This document shows, piece by piece, positions 1 to 4,968 of a DNA stretch of 11,645 bases. Numbering within the stretch: position 1 is the stretch's first letter; each line of letters starts with the position of its first letter. The DNA lies in assembly GCA_023430325.1 (NCBI GenBank), contig JAEZAU010000016.1, positions 1 through 11,645 on the forward strand, given 5' to 3'. The notes under the pieces are model-generated. The model worked only from the letters and a program-made list of their open reading frames with translations. It did not search any database and was not told the DNA's origin. The position numbers were made by a program, and so were the translations under genes. This DNA comes from Bacteroidota bacterium. Lineage in GTDB: Bacteria; Bacteroidota; Bacteroidia; Flavobacteriales_F; PHOS-HE28.

Positions 1-12
1 CTTGAATTGACT

Positions 13-72
13 TCACTTTCATCTATCCGCATGACCTGTTTAGGCGGTCATGTGTTCCTTCAACGAAAGTGA
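13..72 (-). terminator. Nested hairpin after the AbgT transporter gene; possible terminator or 3' structure
   Basis: Just past the stop of the leftward transporter gene there is a two-level inverted repeat. The outer arms TCACTTTC (13-20) and GAAAGTGA (65-72) are perfect complements. Inside them CATGACC (30-36) and GGTCATG (46-52) form a second perfect 7-bp stem with a 9-nt loop. On the minus strand, which is the transcript of the transporter, no run of U follows, so this is not a classic intrinsic terminator. It could still end or protect the transcript. Position supports a 3'-end role; function is inferred. Confidence 0.4.
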
Positions 73-85
73 TCCGCAAAGGTTC

Positions 86-1615
86 CTATCGTGGCATGTA
101 CATCGGTGCACCAGGCCCGATCGGCAGTTCAAGCAAGACCCAGATCACCAGCAACAAGCTCCAACCGATGAGGAAGATCACCGAATAGGGGAGCATGGTG
201 CTGATCACGGTGCCGATGCCGGCCTTCTTGTCATACCGCTGGATGAAGGCCACGATCAACGCGAAGTAGCTCATCATCGGGCTGATGATGTTCGTTACAC
301 TGTCACCCACGCGATAGGCCATTTGGGTGAATTCGGGTGAATAGCCCAGCAGCATGAACATCGGGATGAACACCGGCGCCATGATCGCCCATTTCGCCGA
401 AGCACTGCCCATCACCAGGTTGATGATGGCGCTTACCAACACGAAGGCGAGCATCAGCGGTATGGGCCCGAGACCCGAGGCCTGCAACACACCCGCTCCC
501 TTGATCGCCATGATCAGCCCCAGGTTCGTCCAGTTGAAATAGGCAACGAATTGTGCGGCGAAGAACACCAGTACGATGTAACTGCCAAGCGTTTCCATGC
601 TCTTGGCCATCCCCCGCATCACATCATTGTCGCTGCGGAAGGTCTTTGCTCCGATGCCATATGCGATCCCTGCGATCGCCGCGCTCAGGAAGATCAAGGC
701 CACTATTCCGCTCATGAAGGGGGAATGCAATATCTCACCGCTCTCCGGATCGCGGAGATAGCCATCGGCAGGAAGAAGACCACCGAGTATGAAGGCCGTG
801 AACAGCAGGATCGCGATCAGCGCCCACAGCAATCCGCGTTTCTCTTCTTTCGTGGCCTTGCGGATCTCTTCCGGTCTTTCATCACCGGTATATTCACCCA
901 GCCGCGGAACAACGAGTTTTTCCGTGACCCAGGTGCCCAGGCCGGCGATGACGAAGGTGCTCACGAACATGAAATAGTAATTGCACGCCGGATTCACCGT
1001 ATAGCTTTTGTCGATGATGCGTGCGGCTTCCTCACTGAGACCTGCCAGCAACGGATCGATGGTGCCCAGAAGAAGGTTCGCGCTGTAGCCGCCGCTCACA
1101 CCCGCGAAGGCCGCCGCCAATCCGGCGAGCGGATGCCTGCCCGCAGCAAGGAAGATCACTGCGGCCAGGGGGACCAACAACACATAACCTACTTCGCTCG
1201 CCGTGTTGCTGATCACTCCGGCGAATACGATCACGAACGTGAGCAGTTTCTTCGGTGACGCAAGCACCACGGCACGCAGCGCCGCACCGATCAATCCGCT
1301 TCCTTCAGCGATGCCGATACCGAGCAGCGCAACAAGCACGGTGCCCAGCGGAGCGAAGCCGGTGAAATTGGTCACCATCTTTGTAAGGATCATGTGCAAT
1401 CCTTCGGTGCTGATCAGGTTGAAGGGGCGAACTTCCTTGCCCGTTCCGGGATGCAGCACGCTCACATCGGAAAGGCTCACCAGCCAGCTGAGCACCACCA
1501 CCAGCAGGGCGAAACCCGCGAACAATGTGGCCGGGTGCGGCAGGGCATTGCCCACCTTCTCAATGAACGAAAGGAACCGATCTATCCCGGACTTTCTCTT
1601 CGCCGCTGTTTCCAT
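86..1615 (-). CDS. AbgT-family transporter (YdaH/MtrF/AbgT-like)
   Basis: A 509-residue polytopic inner-membrane protein of about the usual AbgT length (near 500-510). Family signatures are visible in order: a cytoplasmic N-terminus, a first membrane helix at about 28-48, GIGIAEGSG (100-107), SNTASEVGYV (136-145), GVSGGYSANLLLGTIDPLL (172-190), the paired GSASAKWAIMAPVFIP (403-418), and YRVGDSVTNIISPMMSYF (434-451), then a final helix at about 476-497. Founding members import p-aminobenzoyl-glutamate, a folate breakdown product. Structurally studied relatives (YdaH, MtrF) are dimers reported to export sulfonamides or p-aminobenzoate. Substrate and direction cannot be decided here. The ATG at 1615 is the natural start. 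It lies 111 nt downstream of the aminotransferase stop in the same direction, so co-transcription is possible but not shown; only a weak -7-like TTTCTTTG is seen in the gap. Family call secure, substrate open. Confidence 0.93.
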   Translation of the reverse strand: METAAKRKSGIDRFLSFIEKVGNALPHPATLFAGFALLVVVLSWLVSLSDVSVLHPGTGKEVRPFNLISTEGLHMILTKMVTNFTGFAPLGTVLVALLGIGIAEGSGLIGAALRAVVLASPKKLLTFVIVFAGVISNTASEVGYVLLVPLAAVIFLAAGRHPLAGLAAAFAGVSGGYSANLLLGTIDPLLAGLSEEAARIIDKSYTVNPACNYYFMFVSTFVIAGLGTWVTEKLVVPRLGEYTGDERPEEIRKATKEEKRGLLWALIAILLFTAFILGGLLPADGYLRDPESGEILHSPFMSGIVALIFLSAAIAGIAYGIGAKTFRSDNDVMRGMAKSMETLGSYIVLVFFAAQFVAYFNWTNLGLIMAIKGAGVLQASGLGPIPLMLAFVLVSAIINLVMGSASAKWAIMAPVFIPMFMLLGYSPEFTQMAYRVGDSVTNIISPMMSYFALIVAFIQRYDKKAGIGTVISTMLPYSVIFLIGWSLLLVIWVLLELPIGPGAPMYMPR

Positions 1616-1726
1616 GCAGTGCTGGATCGCTGAAGCGGAATGTTGATGCTTCAGGCTCGGGCAAAGAAAGGGAAAGAAGAGCGATCGGTGTATGGGCCGA
1701 TCTGAAAGCTTGTCCGGAGATATCCT

Positions 1727-2953
1727 TTACGCCGTAGCAGTGGAATGCTCGCTGCTCTTCACCCGGCCGGGATATTGTGTGAGCGCTTCGTGCAGGCAAT
1801 CCACCGCCATGGTCAATTGTTCCTTCTTCAGCACATAGGCCAGCCGAACTTGTTGCAGTCCGGTGGCAGGTTCGGCGTAAAAACCGGTGGCGGGCGCCAT
1901 CATCACCGTGTGGCCTTCGTGGCTGAAGGATTCCAGAAGCCATTGGCAGAACCGATCGGAATCATCGATCGGAAGTTGGGCCACACAATAGAACGCGCCG
2001 TTCGGTTTGGGGCAGAGCACGCCATCGATCGAATTCAAGCCATCCACCAGGATGTCCCGGCGCTCCTTGTACTCCTCGATCACCGAATCGAAGTAGGTCT
2101 GTGGCGTTCTTAACGCAGCCTCCGAAGCGATCTGCCCAAAGGTGGGTGGGCTCAATCTCGCCTGTGCCATCTTCAACACGGCATCGTACAATTCCTCGTT
2201 GCGTGTGATGAAGGCTCCTACTCGCGCACCGCACATGCTGTAGCGCTTGCTCACACTATCGATTAGCACGACGTTGTTCTCGATCCGATCCAGCCGCATG
2301 GTGCTGAAATGTTCGATGCCATCGTAGCAGAATTCGCGGTACACTTCATCGGCGAAAAGGAACAGGTCATGTTTCTCAACGATGTCACGCAGCGTCTGAA
2401 GTTCCTTCAGTTCGTAGATGCGGCCGGTGGGGTTGCCGGGGTTGCAGATCAGGATCCCTTTCGTCCGTGGCGTGATCAGGGCTTCGAATTCCTTGATCGC
2501 GGGCAGCTCGAAACCATTAACGATCGAAGTGCGCAGCGGAACAACAGAGACACCTGCTGCGATCGCGAAGCTGTTGTAATTCGCATAATATGGCTCGGGA
2601 ATGATCAGCTCATCGCCCGGTTCGAAACAGGCCATCATGCCGAACAGCAAGGCCTCACTTCCGCCATTAGTGATGATGATCTGCTCATGCGTCACATCGA
2701 TCGCGTGCTGCTTGTAATATTCCGCCAGGCCCTTGCGATAGCTCTCGAAACCGGCACTGTGACTGTACTCGATGACCTTCCGATCCAGGTTGCGGATCGC
2801 ATTCAATGCCACCTCTGGTGTTTCGATATCCGGCTGGCCGATGTTGAGGTGAATGACCTTGGTGCCGCGTTTTTTGGCGGCTTCAGCGTAAGGCACCAGT
2901 TTGCGGATCGGCGAGGCCGGCATTTGCCTGCCTTTGGTCGAGATCGATGGCAT
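1727..2953 (-). CDS. Class I/II pyridoxal-phosphate aminotransferase (aspartate aminotransferase fold)
   Basis: A 408-residue fold-type I PLP enzyme, expected to be a cytosolic dimer that transfers amino groups between an amino acid and a 2-oxo acid. Visible motifs, numbered from the chosen start: NIGQPD (37-42), EYSHSAGFESYR (62-73), NGGSEALLFG (96-105) for phosphate binding, NPGNPTG (171-177) with the cofactor-contacting Asn, ADEVYREF (201-208) with the pyridine-binding Asp202 and Tyr205, the Schiff-base lysine Lys236 in DSVSKRYSMCGARVG, and Arg370 in QQVRLAY, the usual substrate alpha-carboxylate arginine. The frame is open upstream to 3055, but the ATG at 2953 is chosen. It gives the MPSIS...QMPASPIRKL N-terminus typical of Bacteroidota relatives. 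The longer form would translate the terminator of the preceding gene, and a promoter-like ACCTTTGC lies 17 nt before the ATG. Amino-acid specificity (Asp, Ala or aromatic) cannot be read from the sequence. Confidence 0.93.
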   Translation of the reverse strand: MPSISTKGRQMPASPIRKLVPYAEAAKKRGTKVIHLNIGQPDIETPEVALNAIRNLDRKVIEYSHSAGFESYRKGLAEYYKQHAIDVTHEQIIITNGGSEALLFGMMACFEPGDELIIPEPYYANYNSFAIAAGVSVVPLRTSIVNGFELPAIKEFEALITPRTKGILICNPGNPTGRIYELKELQTLRDIVEKHDLFLFADEVYREFCYDGIEHFSTMRLDRIENNVVLIDSVSKRYSMCGARVGAFITRNEELYDAVLKMAQARLSPPTFGQIASEAALRTPQTYFDSVIEEYKERRDILVDGLNSIDGVLCPKPNGAFYCVAQLPIDDSDRFCQWLLESFSHEGHTVMMAPATGFYAEPATGLQQVRLAYVLKKEQLTMAVDCLHEALTQYPGRVKSSEHSTATA

Positions 2954-2970
2954 TGCGTTGAGTTTCGCCT

Positions 2971-2979
2971 GCAAAGGTC
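2971..2979 (-). promoter_or_regulatory. Bacteroidota-type -7 element before the aminotransferase
   Basis: Read on the minus strand this is GACCTTTGC, one base from the TAnnTTTG consensus used by the primary sigma factor of Bacteroidota. It ends 17 nt before the ATG at 2953 and lies just downstream of the terminator of the upstream gene, where a new transcript would be expected to start. No convincing -33 TTTG is seen. Confidence 0.45.
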
Positions 2980-3017
2980 GGCTTTTCCTTACAGATAACG
3001 CGTTCACAGGATCGGCG

Positions 3018-3050
3018 GAAAAAGAAGAACCCCTCCGATCGGAGGGGTTC
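3018..3050 (-). terminator. Intrinsic terminator of the 3074-3532 gene
   Basis: Positions 3027-3050 form a perfect 24-base palindrome: arms GAACCCCTCC and GGAGGGGTTC (10 bp) around a GATC loop. On the minus strand the hairpin is followed by CTTCTTTTTCC, a U-rich tail. It lies 23 nt after the stop codon of the leftward DUF1573 gene, the expected place and orientation for a Rho-independent terminator. On the plus strand no U-run follows, so it should act in one direction only. Confidence 0.85.
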
Positions 3051-3073
3051 CACATTGTTCAGGATCCACCGGT

Positions 3074-3532
3074 CTAGTTCTCCACTGGAGCCATCGGGCT
3101 TTGCTCCTTCATCGGCGATGCCGGTGTTTCAGGAGCCGCTTCAACATTGCCCTTGATGCGCACGATCTTTTCCGGAGCGTTGGCCGCATTGCTGCTGATG
3201 GTGACGCTCTTGTTGATCGGGCCTACGCGCTTGGTGTCATACTTCACGGTGATCACCGTTTTCTGGCCTGGCTTTATCGGTTCGTTGTCACACTTGGGCA
3301 CAGTGCAACCACAGCTGCCTTTGCATTGGGTAATGATCAGGGGAGCATCGCCGGTATTGGTCACGGTGAATTCGCTGGTACCGTTGGCCCCTTGCGAGAT
3401 GTTGCCGTAATCATGCACCTCCTTGTCCACGGAGATCTGTGGGCCCGATCCGCCGACAGGCTTGGTGTTGTCCTGGGCGAAAGCACCAAGGAAGGCGGCG
3501 CTGAGAGTGAGCGAGAGCAGAAGCTTTTTCAT
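3074..3532 (-). CDS. Secreted DUF1573 domain protein (copy 1)
   Basis: A 152-residue protein with an N-terminal signal peptide (MKK, hydrophobic core to about 16, likely cleavage after AFA, leaving Gln20 as first mature residue). There is no lipobox cysteine, so it should be periplasmic or exported rather than a lipoprotein. Residues about 33-132 are a DUF1573 beta-sandwich (ASH/HYDIN-like Ig fold family): VDKEVHDYGNISQG, FTVTNTGDAPLII, the hallmark GSCGCTVP (72-79), KPG and VTISSNAANAP. Cysteines are at 70, 74, 76 and 81. The C-terminal 20 residues are Pro/Glu-rich and probably disordered. The biochemical role of the family is unknown. It lies in tandem with a paralogue (3696-4127); 84 of 109 aligned residues are identical without gaps. 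It has its own promoter-like TAATTTTG and a strong terminator, so it is probably a single-gene transcript. Confidence 0.92.
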   Translation of the reverse strand: MKKLLLSLTLSAAFLGAFAQDNTKPVGGSGPQISVDKEVHDYGNISQGANGTSEFTVTNTGDAPLIITQCKGSCGCTVPKCDNEPIKPGQKTVITVKYDTKRVGPINKSVTISSNAANAPEKIVRIKGNVEAAPETPASPMKEQSPMAPVEN

Positions 3533-3557
3533 TGGTGTTGTTGGTGTTCTGGTGATC

Positions 3558-3565
3558 CAAAATTA
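3558..3565 (-). promoter_or_regulatory. Bacteroidota -7 element TAATTTTG before DUF1573 copy 1
   Basis: The minus strand reads TAATTTTG, a full match to TAnnTTTG, ending 25 nt before the ATG at 3532. The expected transcript start gives a leader of about 20 nt. No clear TTTG lies at the -33 position. There is no Shine-Dalgarno sequence before the ATG; the leader is ACACCAACAACACCA-like, typical of this phylum. Confidence 0.6.
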
Positions 3566-3590
3566 TCCACTATCATGCCGCTATTTCAGG

Positions 3591-3611
3591 CTTAACAGGA
3601 CATTAACAGGG
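3591..3611. repeat. Tandem TTAACAGG pair, possible operator of DUF1573 copy 1
   Basis: TTAACAGG occurs at 3592-3599 and again at 3603-3610, 11 bases apart (about one helical turn), some 59 bp upstream of the start of copy 1. An aligned, degenerate version (TTAACA then TCAACAG, also 11 bases apart) lies at 4192-4209, 64 bp upstream of copy 2; 16 of 21 aligned bases agree. It could be a shared regulator site, or simply sequence retained from the gene duplication. Confidence 0.35.
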
Positions 3612-3695
3612 TTGGTTGAAGTTGAGGTTGTTGGAGGTTGAAGGTTGGAAGTTGTGATCTCCAACAGTCTTCAGCCACCTCAACTTCCAACTTCT
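3611..3695. repeat. GTTGAAG/GTTGAGG low-complexity repeat with alternative hairpins
   Basis: This 85-nt gap between the two DUF1573 genes holds runs of GTTG, GAAG and GAGG in its left half and their complements in its right half. GTTGGAAGTTG (3644-3654) pairs perfectly with CAACTTCCAAC (3681-3691). The overlapping GAAGTTGAGGT (3618-3628) pairs with ACCTCAACTTC (3677-3687), so two hairpins compete. No U-tract follows on either strand. The same word set recurs at 4217-4263. Probably an expanding dispersed or simple repeat. Confidence 0.55.
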
Positions 3696-4127
3696 TCAAT
3701 GTGTGTGCCCTTCGTGGCCTGTTGTGGCGGAGGCTTCAACAGTACCAGCGATACGTACCGTCTTGGCCGGTTCATTGGTCGCATTGCTGTTGATGGTCAC
3801 CGTCTTGTTGATCGGACCAACACGGTTGGTGTCGTACTTCACGGTTATTACGCTGCTAGCACCGGGTTTGATCGGTGCTTGGTCGCATTGCGGAACGGTG
3901 CAACCACAGCTTCCCTGGCAGCTCGTAAGCAATAGCGGCTGATCGCCGGTGTTGGTCACAGTGAAGGTGCATTCGCCGTTCGCCCCTTGCTTGATGTTCC
4001 CGTAATCATGCACCTCCTTGTCCACCGAGATCATAGGGCCGCTGCCGCCAACAGGTTTCATTTCAGGCTGCGCCATGGCCGTCATACTGAAGAGGCCGAG
4101 GCAAAGGGTGAACAGGAAAGTCTTCAT
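3696..4127 (-). CDS. Secreted DUF1573 domain protein (copy 2, His-tailed)
   Basis: A 143-residue paralogue of the 3074-3532 product. It has a signal peptide (MKTFLFTLCLGLFSMTAMA, cleavage likely before Gln20), a DUF1573 beta-sandwich at about 33-132 with GSCGCTVP at 72-79, and cysteines at 70, 74, 76 and 81 exactly as in copy 1 (plus Cys53). The mature domain is 77% identical to copy 1 without gaps, and both keep the linker KPVGGSGP. The tail differs: it ends GHEGHTH, a short histidine-rich motif that could bind a metal. The frame is open to 4187, but the ATG at 4127 is chosen because it begins an ideal signal peptide. Leftward transcription could read into copy 1, as no terminator with a U-run separates them. 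Exact role unknown. Confidence 0.9.
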   Translation of the reverse strand: MKTFLFTLCLGLFSMTAMAQPEMKPVGGSGPMISVDKEVHDYGNIKQGANGECTFTVTNTGDQPLLLTSCQGSCGCTVPQCDQAPIKPGASSVITVKYDTNRVGPINKTVTINSNATNEPAKTVRIAGTVEASATTGHEGHTH

Positions 4128-4155
4128 GTTTATGGTCTTCTGGTCGTTGTTACGC

Positions 4156-4163
4156 CGAAGGTA
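4156..4163 (-). promoter_or_regulatory. -7-like element TACCTTCG before DUF1573 copy 2
   Basis: The minus strand reads TACCTTCG, one base off TAnnTTTG, with 28 nt to the ATG at 4127. The identical octamer lies before lhgO at 10116-10123, which supports TACCTTyG as a working form in this genome. The spacing to the start resembles that of copy 1. Confidence 0.4.
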
Positions 4164-4190
4164 GAAGAGCTGGTTCCCTCGTTGCATGAC

Positions 4191-4211
4191 CTTAACAAAA
4201 GATCAACAGCG
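4191..4211. repeat. Degenerate TTAACA/TCAACAG pair upstream of DUF1573 copy 2
   Basis: CTTAACA begins at 4191 and TCAACAG at 4203, 11 bases apart, 64 bp upstream of the copy 2 start. It aligns with the pair at 3591-3611 in sequence, spacing and distance to the gene. Either a shared operator or a duplication relic. Confidence 0.3.
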
Positions 4212-4216
4212 GCGAA

Positions 4217-4263
4217 AGGTTGAGGTGGTTGGATGTTGATGGGTTGAAGGTTGAGGAAGTTTT
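4217..4263. repeat. GGTTGAGG/GGTTGAAGG low-complexity repeat
   Basis: Repeated GGTTGAGG, GGTTGGATGTTGATG and GGTTGAAGGTTGAGG words, the same vocabulary and strand as 3611-3654. With that tract it brackets DUF1573 copy 2. No ORF or promoter is apparent in it. Confidence 0.5.
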
Positions 4264-4291
4264 GGGCGAGTCCCGCCGAATGATCCTTCCT

Positions 4292-4328
4292 GCGGGCTTT
4301 GCCCGCCGAAGCCTTGGCGGAGGCGGGC
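4292..4328. repeat. GC-rich palindromic intergenic repeat
   Basis: GCGGGC-TTT-GCCCGC (4292-4306) is a perfect 6-bp inverted repeat. The same GCCCGCC (4301-4307) also pairs with GGCGGGC (4322-4328), with an inner GCC/GGC stem. These mutually exclusive hairpins form a compact GC-rich palindromic unit. On the minus strand it would translate as the low-complexity peptide PASAKASAGKA, of the kind seen when GC-rich palindromic repeats are read through. It runs directly into the hairpin repeat that follows. Confidence 0.5.
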
Positions 4329-4398
4329 CGGGCCAATGCTGCAAGTCCACGCGGCGAAGACGCCGCTTGCGGGCTTTCCGCGTATGTCCCTCTCGCGC
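4327..4398 (-). repeat. Dispersed hairpin repeat, copy A
   Basis: Read on the minus strand this copy runs GCGCGAGAGGGACAT, then GCGGAAAGCCCGCAAGCG, then a perfect hairpin GCGGCG-TCTT-CGCCGC, then GGACTTGCAGC and ATTGGCCCGGC. Eighteen bases (4364-4381) are identical to 11537-11554 in copy B. The first 35 bases of the two copies differ at four positions, and the last 22 agree at 20. The internal hairpin differs in sequence between copies. It lies in the divergent gap, 53 bp before the start chosen for the small membrane protein. Confidence 0.8.
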
Positions 4399-4451
4399 TT
4401 CGCTGTGCACGGAGATCATACTATTAAGTGGACACTCATCTGCACGAATTG

Positions 4452-4847
4452 ATGACCCAATTAGTTTTACTCGCGATGGAAGAACATCAATGGATCATTG
4501 TTCCTGCAGTCATTCTATTGATCGTGACCGTTCCAGTGCTCTATTTGGTCATTCTCGATGTAGAAACCCAGAAGCGCATCATCAGGCGTTACATCAAACA
4601 GCTCAACGAGACGGGTGGAATTGCAAACAGCGTAACATGGGAGCATATGAGGAATGCGTTCTTCGTGATGCCAGCGTGGCTATTCCGAATTCCTGATCGG
4701 AATTCCCGACCTGATATTTACGCCTATCCTCAGATCACTGGGCCGATCGATAAGGTTCGTAAGAATTGGCAGATCATCCGTGTGTTGCTTCCAATTGTAC
4801 TACTCCTCCTTTTCATCGTCTTTTGGGGCATTGATCGATCTGCCTAA
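4452..4847 (+). CDS. Hypothetical protein with two membrane helices
   Basis: Not recognised. 131 residues from the ATG at 4452; a GTG at 4428 would add eight residues and an ATG at 4476 would remove eight. A membrane helix spans about 14-35 (WIIVPAVILLIVTVPVLYLVIL), followed by a basic and polar central region (QKRIIRRYIKQ, WEHMRNAFF, PDIYAYPQITGPIDK) and a second helix at about 108-126 (IIRVLLPIVLLLLFIVFWG). It ends almost at once in GIDRSA. The helices bracket a soluble loop of about 70 residues. By eye the gene uses more AT-rich codons (ATT, TTT, GTT, TTA) than valS beside it, suggesting weaker codon selection or more recent arrival. Repeat copy A lies upstream and copy D begins 11 nt after its stop. 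No -7 element is convincing. A real gene is likely from its length, composition and clean ends, but function is unknown. Confidence 0.7.
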   Translation: MTQLVLLAMEEHQWIIVPAVILLIVTVPVLYLVILDVETQKRIIRRYIKQLNETGGIANSVTWEHMRNAFFVMPAWLFRIPDRNSRPDIYAYPQITGPIDKVRKNWQIIRVLLPIVLLLLFIVFWGIDRSA

Positions 4848-4858
4848 GAACGAGATCG

Positions 4859-4908
4859 GCGTAAGTGCCGCAGCCGGAAACCCCGCAGCGCAGCGAGGAG
4901 TTGCAGGC
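4859..4908 (+). repeat. Dispersed hairpin repeat, copy D (degenerate)
   Basis: Reads GCGTAAGTGCCGCAG, CCGGAAACCCCG, CAGCGCAGCGA, GGAGTTGCAGGC. Aligned with the minus-strand reading of 11398-11448 it shares GCGTAAGTG exactly and 26 of the 34 bases after GGAAA. The central hairpin is partly broken (CCGG/CCGC). It begins 11 nt after the stop of the small membrane protein and lies upstream of the valS promoter. Confidence 0.6.
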
Positions 4909-4929
4909 GAAGGCACGTCCTGACAGGAA

Positions 4930-4961
4930 TTCGCCCAAAGAACCACCCCCCGTACCTTTGC
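4930..4961 (+). promoter_or_regulatory. valS promoter, near-leaderless
   Basis: TACCTTTGC at 4953-4961 is a full match to the Bacteroidota -7 element TAnnTTTG. TTCG at 4930-4933, 19 nt upstream, is a one-mismatch -33 TTTG. The last G of the octamer is only 8 nt from the ATG at 4969, so a transcript starting at the usual distance would have a leader of just a few bases. No Shine-Dalgarno sequence is present. Confidence 0.65.
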
Positions 4962-4968
4962 AGCCGCA

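Noticed and set aside
551..1258. 235-codon open frame on the plus strand
   Set aside because: Antisense to the AbgT transporter; polar, His/Arg/Gln-rich product with no domain.
2954..3055. N-terminal extension of the aminotransferase
   Set aside because: It would translate the terminator of the preceding gene and lacks similarity to family N-termini; the ATG at 2953 fits better.
3591..4263. CRISPR-like repeats in the DUF1573 intergenic regions
   Set aside because: Repeat words are 7-9 bases, irregularly spaced, without equal spacers and with no cas genes nearby.
4130..4427. Overlapping short open frames in the divergent intergenic region
   Set aside because: Their translations (for example PASAKASAGKA) are those of palindromic repeats, with no start signals.
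4688..4706. Inverted repeat GAATTCC-TGATC-GGAATTC
   Set aside because: Lies inside the small membrane protein gene and is explained by chance plus a self-palindromic GAATTC; no 3' or promoter context.
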